Assembly: GCF_003351865.1 (NCBI RefSeq)
Contig: NZ_CP022242.1
Coordinates: 310,001-374,000 of the forward strand
DNA from: Methanofervidicoccus sp. A16
GTDB lineage: Archaea > AGJL01 > Methanococci > Methanococcales > Methanococcaceae
Direction of reading: 5' to 3'
DNA length: 64,000 bases
The notes under the pieces: model-generated
Database searches by the model: none
Told to the model about the DNA's origin: nothing
What the model saw: the letters and a program-made list of their open reading frames with translations, nothing else
Program-made: the position numbers and the translations under genes
Shown: positions 1-7,137 of the stretch, in pieces
How positions within the stretch are numbered: position 1 is the stretch's first letter
Layout of the letters: each line of letters begins with the position of its first letter

Positions 1-80
1 CTATATTAGAATCCTTAACACTCCTCGTATCCTTTATGATCTTTAGTTGGGTATATCTTCATAGGGAGAGGGTGGAATAA
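1..80 (+). CDS. ehaF: C-terminal end of a membrane protein, probably EhaF (partial)
   Basis: Reading frame 3 is open from the window edge to a TAA at 78-80 and encodes 25 residues. They are a hydrophobic stretch (ILESLTLLVSF...) ending in a charged tail (HRERVE), as in the last membrane helix of a small integral membrane subunit. The stop overlaps the next start (TAATG), so it is translationally coupled to ehaG. The name rests only on the conserved eha gene order, where ehaF precedes ehaG. Too little remains to confirm the family. Confidence 0.6.
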   Translation, partial: ILESLTLLVSFMIFSWVYLHRERVE

Positions 81-778
81 TGGATATCGTCCAAAATATG
101 TTTAACTATTCTGTCTTTGCAGGTTTTGTAGTGGGGATGCTCTCCCTTATTGCTATAAGTTATCAAAGATCTGATATACACACTCTAATTTTAACTGATG
201 TTGTAGAGTGTGCTATGTTGGTTATTATTGCTGCTGTTGGGACCGATCTTGCTGAGGCCCTTATTCTTCCTGGTTTAGTTGTAGGGTTAGCGGAATTTTT
301 AGCAGTCTCTGAGATCTTGATACATAGGAACAAATTAAGGGAGAAGGAAAGAAGTAAAAAGATGTCAAAGTTATTTGAGGAGTTCTTAGTTGTAGAAGAA
401 CCTGAAATAATTGGAAAAATAGATCACTCTAAGATGGAGGTGCTTTACAGTGCTTCGAAGTTTATAAGTCTCATACTAGTTATCTACGGAGCATTTTTAA
501 CTGGATTTACAGGTGGAGCCGTGATGTCTGTTGGTTTGCTGTTCTATATCTTTTCCCAGGGGATAATTAATAGGGGGATATCTTCAGGGGATATAAGGAA
601 TTTTTGGGAAACTATTTCAGGATTTTCAGGGGTTATGTGGGCATTCTGGATACTCTTTGGATTCATAGGTTTCTACCTCTTTCCAGATCACTATATAACT
701 TTTCTTCTTATAGCAGGGGGTGCCTTAGCACTTAAGGTAGGTTCTAAACTTGGATTAATAGGAGATTTGAAATTTTAG
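80..778 (+). CDS. ehaG: Energy-converting hydrogenase A subunit EhaG (membrane)
   Basis: A 232-residue polytopic membrane protein with about six hydrophobic segments: one at 12-30, two between 40 and 80, and three between 130 and 225. A charged loop at about 85-125 (RNKLREKERSKKMSK) should face the cytoplasm. Eha couples ion flow to endergonic reduction of ferredoxin by H2, which replenishes intermediates of hydrogenotrophic methanogenesis. EhaG is one of its uncharacterised membrane subunits; the assignment comes from size, topology and place just before the NuoL/N-like EhaH. The start overlaps the upstream stop (TAATG), and 10 bases separate it from ehaH, so the genes lie in one operon. Confidence 0.8.
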   Translation: MDIVQNMFNYSVFAGFVVGMLSLIAISYQRSDIHTLILTDVVECAMLVIIAAVGTDLAEALILPGLVVGLAEFLAVSEILIHRNKLREKERSKKMSKLFEEFLVVEEPEIIGKIDHSKMEVLYSASKFISLILVIYGAFLTGFTGGAVMSVGLLFYIFSQGIINRGISSGDIRNFWETISGFSGVMWAFWILFGFIGFYLFPDHYITFLLIAGGALALKVGSKLGLIGDLKF

Positions 779-788
779 GTGGTAATGT

Positions 789-1451
789 ATGCCCTTTAAT
801 ATTACTTCTATATCAGGGGGTTTTTATGGATATATCCCCTTCGGAGATATTGTACTCTATATTACAGAGTTCTCTGCAATATCCTTTATAGTCGCCATGT
901 TCTTTACCTTAGTAGTCTACCTTACAAAGCCTGAGAAACAGTTGGAGTCTCAAATAGGAGGTTTTGATAGACTTAACTATGTTTCTCTAGAGGAGTTGAA
1001 GGTAAGAAGATTGATGGCCATCATCTGTGGTATCTGTACTGCATTTGCCATGCTTACTGGAGATCTCTTCAACTATGCACTCTTCCTCGCTGTAATAGGT
1101 ATAGCCAACATAGGTATCGTCTCGGCCGTTAAAAAGGAGTGGGTATTAAATGCTGCTTACTACTACGGTATAATAGCCATGATATCTACCCTCCCCCTCT
1201 TTGGAGGTGCTGCCCTGATACTGGCTAAAACTGGAACTCTTTCAATACTGGAGTTGGCAAGGGAACACTACGATCTACTCTTCCAGAAGATGCTCTACGC
1301 AGTAGGTATGGTTGGAGAGACTGGAGTTGCCCCCTTCTACGCTGCAAAGGCCGAGATGTTCAGAGCACCTGGAGCACCCTATATCCTGATGATACATCTA
1401 TCCTCCTTACTTATAGTAATAAGAACTGCAGAGATACTACTAACCATTTAA
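789..1451 (+). CDS. ehaH: Energy-converting hydrogenase A subunit EhaH (NuoL/N-like)
   Basis: A 220-residue integral membrane protein with hydrophobic helices at about 25-45, 75-110, 120-150, 160-185 and 195-220. The segment with GETGVAPFYAAKAEMFRAPG resembles the antiporter-like subunits of complex I and group 4 hydrogenases, where charged residues in helices conduct ions. It is much shorter than NuoL or NuoN, as expected for EhaH. In the family this subunit is thought to take part in ion translocation; that is family knowledge, not visible here. Two ATGs occur at 785 and 789, of which only 789 is in frame; the GGTGGT at 778-783 is its likely ribosome site. Confidence 0.82.
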   Translation: MPFNITSISGGFYGYIPFGDIVLYITEFSAISFIVAMFFTLVVYLTKPEKQLESQIGGFDRLNYVSLEELKVRRLMAIICGICTAFAMLTGDLFNYALFLAVIGIANIGIVSAVKKEWVLNAAYYYGIIAMISTLPLFGGAALILAKTGTLSILELAREHYDLLFQKMLYAVGMVGETGVAPFYAAKAEMFRAPGAPYILMIHLSSLLIVIRTAEILLTI

Positions 1452-1462
1452 AAGGGGATCCT

Positions 1463-1669
1463 ATGACACCTGAGAGAAAGAGTGGAATATTATCCCTTAT
1501 AGTTGGGATCTTAGGGTTTCTCTATATAATACTCTATCCAAAGAATGTACTAGTTATTTACTTAGGTACTGCCTTATTTACTCCCTTCATCCTCTACGGT
1601 GTAGGGATGATGTTTATTCCCAAAACTAGGCGGAAAAAGGAGGGGCTCCTTCCATTTAGAGGGTGGTAA
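1463..1669 (+). CDS. ehaI: Energy-converting hydrogenase A subunit EhaI (small membrane protein)
   Basis: A 68-residue protein with two predicted membrane helices (about 8-25 and 28-52) and a basic C-terminus (KTRRKKEGLL). It sits between ehaH and ehaJ with short spacers, and AGGGGATC precedes the ATG. Size, topology and position fit the small EhaI subunit. No catalytic or metal-binding residues are present, so the role is presumably structural within the membrane arm. The last codons carry the ribosome site (GGGTGGT) of ehaJ, which implies translational coupling. Confidence 0.72.
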   Translation: MTPERKSGILSLIVGILGFLYIILYPKNVLVIYLGTALFTPFILYGVGMMFIPKTRRKKEGLLPFRGW

Positions 1670-1671
1670 TT

Positions 1672-2559
1672 ATGGAGTTATCCAATATAAAATATGTAAT
1701 AGATGCACTGGCCTACAGTTTATACGCCTTTTTAGTGGGAGGACTACTGTTGGGACTACATAGGAAGATAGTAGCCAGGATCCAGGGAAGACCCGGTCCC
1801 CCTATTATTCAGTATATCCTTCATACCCTTAAATTCTACTTTAAGGAAATAACCTTTCCTATAACTGCAGGAAATCCTCTATACGTCTTTATAGCCCTGA
1901 TGAGTATAATGGTATGGATGTCTGCACTCTACCTTGGAGTGGTGTTTAATACCTCTTTACTAATACTCATGGGTCTCTACGTCCTCCAGAAGATAGTGGA
2001 GCATGGTTGTGGTCTCAGTAGCGGATCTCCCTATGGAAAGTTGGGAGGTGTAAGGAGTGTATTCTCCGCCGCTGCAGAGGTGCCACTCTTTGCAGTAATC
2101 GGTACTATATATCTCCTAACTAAATCCCTGATAATAGAGGATATTATAAGATATCAGGAGGTACATGGGCCCATAATCTTCCAACTACCTTTTGCAGCAT
2201 TTGCCTTCTTTGTACTTCTCCTTTCAAAGGCTCCAAATAGTCCCTTCGCAATAGTGAAGGATAAGAGTATAGTAAGTGGATACATCACAGAACACTTCGG
2301 TATCTTGGAATCCCTGATAATGGTAGCCGATGGGATAGCATGGTTCGTCCTCCTCTGGATATTTATAGGGGTATTTATCGGTCCTGTACTGATATCAGAT
2401 CCACTACTAACACTCCTTGGGATGGTAGTTTTAACCTTTATAATATCCCTTATCTGTGCCCTAACTCCTCTACTAACACCAAACCACTCAGTTATGATTC
2501 AGATACTTATAAGTGCCCTTGCTATTGTAGATCTACTACGTAGGGCTATTATGGGATAG
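1672..2559 (+). CDS. ehaJ: Energy-converting hydrogenase A subunit EhaJ (NuoH-like)
   Basis: A 295-residue membrane protein with about eight helices, homologous to complex I NuoH and the HycD/EchB subunits of membrane-bound hydrogenases. The signature RIQGRPGPP lies near residue 38, after the first helix, and acidic residues follow in later loops (VEHGCGL, AAAEVPL). NuoH-type subunits anchor the hydrogenase module to the membrane and help form the ion path. A GTG three codons upstream (1663) is also in frame, but the ATG at 1672 is preferred because GGGTGGT then sits at ribosome-site distance. Confidence 0.9.
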   Translation: MELSNIKYVIDALAYSLYAFLVGGLLLGLHRKIVARIQGRPGPPIIQYILHTLKFYFKEITFPITAGNPLYVFIALMSIMVWMSALYLGVVFNTSLLILMGLYVLQKIVEHGCGLSSGSPYGKLGGVRSVFSAAAEVPLFAVIGTIYLLTKSLIIEDIIRYQEVHGPIIFQLPFAAFAFFVLLLSKAPNSPFAIVKDKSIVSGYITEHFGILESLIMVADGIAWFVLLWIFIGVFIGPVLISDPLLTLLGMVVLTFIISLICALTPLLTPNHSVMIQILISALAIVDLLRRAIMG

Positions 2560-2571
2560 TTAGGTGGAATC

Positions 2572-2844
2572 GTGATAGAGATAAGATATATAGATTATCT
2601 CCTGATCTCCGTCTTTGTCCTCCTGATGATGGCAGTGTCTGTAACTCTTATGCAAATCAACGTACTTCACCTTGTTGTACTTATGACAGGGATACTCCTT
2701 ACAGTACTTCTACTTAGGTACAAGTATAGATCCTTAGGGAAGTTGATGGAAACCTTGGAGTTGTTATTTATGATGTTGGTACTTGTAGGTATAATCTACT
2801 TAGGATACAGGATGTACAGTATTTACTCTACGGGAGTCTTTTAA
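2572..2844 (+). CDS. ehaK: Energy-converting hydrogenase A subunit EhaK (membrane)
   Basis: A 90-residue hydrophobic protein with three predicted helices (about 8-28, 30-47, 58-80), separated by a short basic loop (RYKYRSLGK). It starts with GTG at 2572, supported by AGGTGG at 2562-2567. Position between the NuoH-like EhaJ and EhaL gives the name; the sequence has no motif that would identify it alone. Its function in the complex is unknown. Confidence 0.72.
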   Translation: MIEIRYIDYLLISVFVLLMMAVSVTLMQINVLHLVVLMTGILLTVLLLRYKYRSLGKLMETLELLFMMLVLVGIIYLGYRMYSIYSTGVF

Positions 2845-2855
2845 GGTGGTACTCT

Positions 2856-3170
2856 ATGGAGGAAGTGCCCTATAACCTACTCTGGTGTGTGTTATCCCTA
2901 ACCTTAGGGGGATTTATAGGGTTGTCTTACAGTTATAACAAGTATGTAAAACCCTACGTAGAAGGAAGTGTAGATAGGTTGGCGTTAGTATGTGCCATAC
3001 TTGGAGGCATATTGTTCTCAGTACCTCTACCTTACAGTATAAACTGCCCTCTCTCTCTGTTTCTATTAGGTATTCCCTTCGGTATGAGGCCAGGGTATGG
3101 CAGAGTTGAATTGATTATTGGTATATTCATTGCAACCTTAGGTTATCTAATTAAAAGTTTAATAGGTTAG
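2856..3170 (+). CDS. ehaL: Energy-converting hydrogenase A subunit EhaL (membrane)
   Basis: A 104-residue protein with three hydrophobic segments (about 8-28, 40-60, 62-100) and no conserved catalytic residues. It follows ehaK after 11 bases with an AAGGTGGT ribosome site and precedes the soluble EhaM by 5 bases. Name by synteny and size with the eha operon of methanogens; no biochemical role has been assigned in the family. Confidence 0.7.
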   Translation: MEEVPYNLLWCVLSLTLGGFIGLSYSYNKYVKPYVEGSVDRLALVCAILGGILFSVPLPYSINCPLSLFLLGIPFGMRPGYGRVELIIGIFIATLGYLIKSLIG

Positions 3171-3175
3171 ATAGT

Positions 3176-3589
3176 ATGGAGTTAGATATGGAGAAGATAG
3201 ATAGGATACAGTGTGAAGGTACCTGGGAACAGAAGTACAACATTATAAAAAACAGATACATTATGGAGGAGGTTATCGTACCTATTGCTAAGGTACTAGG
3301 ATTATCCCTAGATGAAGTTATAGAGTTGTTTGTAAGGGAGTACGACGGTGCTGACCTCTATGAAACCCATGCATTTGCAGAACAGGCTAGGATGGCATGT
3401 CTAGGGAGAAAGGTGGATATAGATCTAGGGTTATGTTGGATATGTGACTTTTATGGACTGTTATCAAAGAAGGAGGGGGATCTAATAAGAAAGAAGGTAG
3501 TTGAGGATGTACTGTTAAACAATATTCCATATAATGAGGCTCTGAAGAGGGGAAGAGAGTTACTTGTAAAACTATTAAAGGAAAAGTAA
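3176..3589 (+). CDS. ehaM: Energy-converting hydrogenase A subunit EhaM (soluble, DUF1959-like)
   Basis: A 137-residue soluble, largely helical protein rich in Lys and Glu, without membrane segments. It lies between the last small membrane subunit and the [NiFe] small subunit, which is where EhaM (a DUF1959 family member, from memory) is found. Two internal cysteines (LGLCWICDF, about residues 82-85) form a CxxC-like pair, but no full iron-sulphur motif is present. It may help assembly or stabilise the peripheral arm; this is inference. An alternative ATG occurs four codons inside (MELDM). Confidence 0.75.
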   Translation: MELDMEKIDRIQCEGTWEQKYNIIKNRYIMEEVIVPIAKVLGLSLDEVIELFVREYDGADLYETHAFAEQARMACLGRKVDIDLGLCWICDFYGLLSKKEGDLIRKKVVEDVLLNNIPYNEALKRGRELLVKLLKEK

Positions 3590-3604
3590 AGATTGGGAGA
3601 TAGA

Positions 3605-4066
3605 ATGATTAAAGAGTTCTTTAGAAAGAGATCTATACATGTATGTGTGGTGAATACGGGAGGATGTAACGGATGTGATATTGAGTTGGTATCTCTATTG
3701 GCATCGAGGTATGATATTGAACAGTACGGTATATACATCCACAACAACCCAAGGGAGGCAGATGTGTTAATAGTAACTGGGCCTGTCACTCTTCCTTGGA
3801 AGAACAGATTAAAAGAGTTGTATGAAAAAACTCCAGAACCTAAGATAGTTATAGCTTTTGGAGCCTGTGCCCTAAGTTGTGGTATATTCAAAGAGGGACA
3901 TGTATGTGGTCCTGTGAGTAAGATCATTCCAGTTGATGGAGTAATACCAGGATGTCCTCCAAGACCTTCCCAGATAATAGAAACTATATTGAAGGTAGTT
4001 CCAACCTCTGTAGCAGAGAGGGAAAGAATAGTTAAAGAGATAGAGAATACATCTCAGCAATCTTAA
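3605..4066 (+). CDS. ehaN: [NiFe]-hydrogenase small subunit EhaN
   Basis: A 153-residue NuoB/EchC-type small subunit that holds the proximal [4Fe-4S] cluster next to the NiFe site. The cluster ligands are visible as NTGGCNGCD near the N-terminus, GACALSCG in the middle and IPGCPPRP toward the C-terminus; an extra Cys lies in GHVCGPV. Electrons from H2 oxidised in EhaO pass through it to the polyferredoxins. The frame also opens at a TTG four codons upstream (3593), but ATG 3605 has GGGAGAT at ideal distance. A 55-base, very AT-rich spacer with inverted AATAATT runs separates it from ehaO. Confidence 0.92.
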   Translation: MIKEFFRKRSIHVCVVNTGGCNGCDIELVSLLASRYDIEQYGIYIHNNPREADVLIVTGPVTLPWKNRLKELYEKTPEPKIVIAFGACALSCGIFKEGHVCGPVSKIIPVDGVIPGCPPRPSQIIETILKVVPTSVAERERIVKEIENTSQQS

Positions 4067-4121
4067 AGATTAAAAATTAATAATTTTAATTATTATTTTA
4101 ATAATTATTATTAGGGATAGT

Positions 4122-5249
4122 ATGAATGTAGTACCTCTAGGTCCAATAAATCCTATTTTTAAAGAGCCTATTCGTATAAAACTTATTGTAGAAGGAGAGG
4201 TAGTTCTTGGAGCAGAGATTGAAATGGGTTATGTTCATAGGGGTATTGAGAGAATAATGGAGGGAAAACACTATCTGAAGGGAGTTCATCTCGCTGAGAG
4301 GGTTTGTGGTATCTGCTCTTATATTCATACCCAGACATTTGTAGAGTGTATAGAAAAAATATCCAATATAGAGGTGCCAGATAAGGCTAAGTATCTTAGG
4401 ATTATTGTTACAGAACTTGAGAGAATTCATAGTCATCTTATTGCTGTAGGTATGTTTGGAATGGCTATTGAGCATGAAACCCTAGGTATCTGGTGTTTGA
4501 ATATAAGAGAGAAAGTGATGGATCTATTGGAAACTATTACTGGAAATAGGATAAATATGGGTTTTAACGTAGTTGGTGGAGTTAGACAGGATATAAACAG
4601 GGAAATGTTAGAGAGTATCTATAGTACATTGGATACCTTGGAAGAGGATATAGAGAATATAATGGAGATCTTCAGTAAGGGACCTTTAATAAGTTTAAGG
4701 AGCAAAGGGATAGGTGTTATAGGCTATAAGGAGATAATGAAAACTAGGGCTGTCGGACCAGTGGCTCGAGCCTCTGCACTACCTGAAAGTGATTGGAGAC
4801 TAAGACATCCCACATATAAAGAATTGGACTTTAAACCAGTGTGGACTGAAGATGGAGACAACTACGCCAGGACGTTAGTTAGGTTGAAGGAGATATTTAC
4901 AAGTATAGAGTTAATAAGGAGGACACTTGAACTTTACGAGGAAAGTACTGGAATGGTGAGGAAGAAGGTAGACATAAAGGGGGGATCTGGGGAGTGGAGA
5001 AACGAGGCCTACAGGGGAGAGGTTACCTACAAGATCTCTATAACAGACGGGGGGATTATAAAGAAGATTCTTATCAGATCTCCCACAGTGATGAACCTCT
5101 CGGCATACAAGTATATGTTGAAAACCTGTCCCACAGTTTCAGATGCTGTTGCAACCTACGTCTCAATAGATCCCTGTATCTCCTGTACAGAGAGGACTAT
5201 ATACTTAGTAGATAGGAAGACTAAAAAGGTAAAACCTTACTTCAAATAA
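4122..5249 (+). CDS. ehaO: [NiFe]-hydrogenase large subunit EhaO
   Basis: A 375-residue catalytic subunit of a group 4 energy-converting hydrogenase. Both pairs of nickel-iron ligands are present: [11 protein letters not shown] near residue 61 and DPCISCTER close to the C-terminus. The protein does not end right after the second motif but has a short tail ([17 protein letters not shown]), so there is no sign of the C-terminal protease site used by many other [NiFe] enzymes. It oxidises H2 at the membrane and drives ferredoxin reduction for the first step of methanogenesis. Flanked by ehaN and the polyferredoxin gene in the same operon. Confidence 0.93.
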   Translation: MNVVPLGPINPIFKEPIRIKLIVEGEVVLGAEIEMGYVHRGIERIMEGKHYLKGVHLAERVCGICSYIHTQTFVECIEKISNIEVPDKAKYLRIIVTELERIHSHLIAVGMFGMAIEHETLGIWCLNIREKVMDLLETITGNRINMGFNVVGGVRQDINREMLESIYSTLDTLEEDIENIMEIFSKGPLISLRSKGIGVIGYKEIMKTRAVGPVARASALPESDWRLRHPTYKELDFKPVWTEDGDNYARTLVRLKEIFTSIELIRRTLELYEESTGMVRKKVDIKGGSGEWRNEAYRGEVTYKISITDGGIIKKILIRSPTVMNLSAYKYMLKTCPTVSDAVATYVSIDPCISCTERTIYLVDRKTKKVKPYFK

Positions 5250-5261
5250 GGATGTGAAAGT

Positions 5262-6449
5262 ATGGCTTCTTCACTGTGGTATCTCTACATTCTTACAAAG
5301 AAGAAATTTATTAAAAGGTTTTTATCGGCGAAGACGGAAAAGGAGTATACTATACCTCCAAAGAGATTCAGGAAGGTTCCTCCCACTGTAAAGTATCCTG
5401 AGAGGTGTATAAGTTGTGGAGCCTGTGAAGGTTCCTGTCCACCCTTTGCTATAAAGATGGTATTCTTCCAGGATCATAACAAAAAACTACCTAAGATAGA
5501 TATTGGAGCCTGTATAGGTTGTGGAAACTGTGTAGAATCCTGTCCAACTAAGGTATTGGAGATTGGAAACTTAAGGGAGGAGACTTTAAGTCTACCTTGG
5601 AACGTTCCTAAATATAGATATTTCATAATAGACGAGGAGTTGTGTGTAAACTGTGGTTCCTGTAGGACAGTATGTCCAGTGAATGCTATAGATTACGATG
5701 AAAACACTCACATAATAGACACTAACAAATGTATTGGATGCGAGAGATGTATAGAGGCATGTCCTGTGGTGGACGCTATAAGAACCTACGATGAGAAAGT
5801 ACTAAAAGAGAGGTTCAACCTATGTTTTAAGATAAAATTTAACAGGATGTTGAAGGAGGAGGAAAAGGGTGATGTGATCTCCGAGGTTCCAAGGATTGTA
5901 AAGAGTCTATGTATTAACTGTGGAAACTGTGTAGATGTATGTCCAGGGAGTATAGATTTGGAGAATTACAAAGTTGTAGATTGTATAAAATGTGGTAACT
6001 GTATAGAGGTGTGTCCTACAGGCGCCATGAGGATAGGAGAAGTCCCAAGAGTATCTAAAATAAGAGATAAGTGCTACATTATAGGAGAAGATAAGTGTAT
6101 AGGTTGTAGAATATGCTACAGGGCCTGTACTGTAGGTGCAATAGACATCTGCTGTGATACTAGATTGCCCTATATAAATCCAGAGAAGTGTGTTAGATGT
6201 GGAGTGTGCTATAGAGAGTGTCCAGTTGAGGCTATATATTTAACTGATACGGAGAACTCCTTGAAACTCTATAGGGTTAGGAAGACGAGGGATTACTTTG
6301 AGTGTATGGTTAGTAGGGACTTATATGAGATCTCCAGGAGATATATACAGTTAAAAAGTGATCTGTTGGAGTTCTCTCAGAAGGAAGTTGAGAAATCTCT
6401 TAGTAAGATGGTGAATGAAAAAACTAGTTCCAATCAAAGTAATAGTTAA
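5262..6449 (+). CDS. ehaP: Polyferredoxin of the Eha hydrogenase, eight [4Fe-4S] motifs (EhaP-like)
   Basis: A 395-residue protein with eight CxxCxxCxxxC motifs, beginning CISCGACEGSC (about residue 49) and ending CVRCGVCYREC (about residue 318). Seven are followed by Pro; the seventh (CIGCRICYRAC) is followed by Thr. This supports up to eight [4Fe-4S] clusters that relay electrons from the hydrogenase small subunit toward soluble ferredoxin-dependent enzymes. The N-terminal 45 residues are basic and the last 70 form a charged helical tail. Known EhaP and EhaQ proteins differ in cluster number, so P versus Q is assigned by order only. It follows ehaO after 12 bases. Confidence 0.82.
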   Translation: MASSLWYLYILTKKKFIKRFLSAKTEKEYTIPPKRFRKVPPTVKYPERCISCGACEGSCPPFAIKMVFFQDHNKKLPKIDIGACIGCGNCVESCPTKVLEIGNLREETLSLPWNVPKYRYFIIDEELCVNCGSCRTVCPVNAIDYDENTHIIDTNKCIGCERCIEACPVVDAIRTYDEKVLKERFNLCFKIKFNRMLKEEEKGDVISEVPRIVKSLCINCGNCVDVCPGSIDLENYKVVDCIKCGNCIEVCPTGAMRIGEVPRVSKIRDKCYIIGEDKCIGCRICYRACTVGAIDICCDTRLPYINPEKCVRCGVCYRECPVEAIYLTDTENSLKLYRVRKTRDYFECMVSRDLYEISRRYIQLKSDLLEFSQKEVEKSLSKMVNEKTSSNQSNS

Positions 6450-6499
6450 GAAAACTGTGAATAGTTCTGGAATATGGATATAGTTAATGGTATTTTTAA

Positions 6500-6549
6500 T
6501 TATTATTTTTATTATTCTTTTAATCATTACTTTAATAGGAACTAGGATG
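6500..6549 (+). repeat. Relic of the dispersed repeat family (one end only)
   Basis: In the 127-base gap between the two polyferredoxin genes, the sequence ends in ATTACTTTAATAGGAACTAGG. Its TAATAGGAACTAGG part resembles the right terminus (TTGATGGGAACTAGGGT) of the repeats near 15 kb and 50-52 kb, and ATCATTACTTTAATGGGCATTAAGG occurs inside the copy at 49923-50210. No matching left end is present, so it is probably a decayed or partial copy. Confidence 0.45.
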
Positions 6550-6567
6550 GATAAAAAATAAAGTAGG

Positions 6568-7077
6568 ATGATTCTAATGACATTTGAGATGATACCTGTT
6601 AAGGATGTTATCTGTAAGTACTTTGAGGGAAACTCTGTAGAGATTAGTTTAAAGGATAAGGTAATCAGGAAGAATATAGTGATAGACCCTAAGAAGTGTA
6701 TATCCTGTGGTATCTGTGTAGAAACTTGTCCCTTGAAAATTATCAAATCCGATACTCCACATCCAAAGATAGATGTTGAAAGGTGTGTTTTCTGTGGCCA
6801 CTGTGTGGAGGCATGTCCAGTTGATGCAATAGAGATCGTATATCTTGTTGGAAAAGTTGTAAAGAATTATCTCTTGATATACAGGGTAGGTAGAAATAAG
6901 AAACTTGTGTACAATCCTAAGAGATGTATAATGTGTTTAGTCTGTAAGAAAAACTGTCCCTTTGGGGCTATTTATGTGGAGGATGAGAGTATTAAATTTG
7001 ATATGGAGAGATGCACCTTATGTGGTTACTGTGGGTATCTATGTCCCTGTGATGCTATAGGGTTTGAGGGGGATTAA
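6568..7077 (+). CDS. ehaQ: Ferredoxin-type protein with four [4Fe-4S] motifs (EhaQ-like)
   Basis: A 169-residue iron-sulphur protein with four CxxCxxCxxxC motifs: CISCGICVETC, CVFCGHCVEAC, CIMCLVCKKNC and CTLCGYCGYLC. They form two pairs separated by a linker (about residues 95-115), so it looks like two fused 2[4Fe-4S] ferredoxins. It should act in the electron wire of Eha after the eight-cluster protein. The start is uncertain: ATGs at 6568, 6577 and 6589 are in frame, and AGGATGAT at 6564-6571 would serve the one at 6577. The 118-base gap before it, wider than elsewhere in the operon, could hold its own promoter. Confidence 0.78.
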   Translation: MILMTFEMIPVKDVICKYFEGNSVEISLKDKVIRKNIVIDPKKCISCGICVETCPLKIIKSDTPHPKIDVERCVFCGHCVEACPVDAIEIVYLVGKVVKNYLLIYRVGRNKKLVYNPKRCIMCLVCKKNCPFGAIYVEDESIKFDMERCTLCGYCGYLCPCDAIGFEGD

Positions 7078-7137
7078 GGTTTTTATTTTTATTGTGATAA
7101 TTATAATAATTATAATTAAAATGATAAGGTGAGAGAG

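Noticed and set aside
3451-3927. A 158-codon open frame on the minus strand across ehaM and ehaN
   Set aside because: It lies opposite two well-supported hydrogenase genes, has no ribosome site and shows no family features.
6351-6746. A 131-codon minus-strand frame across the polyferredoxin junction
   Set aside because: It is opposite the end of one and start of another iron-sulphur gene; its hydrophobic look comes from the A/T-rich spacer.
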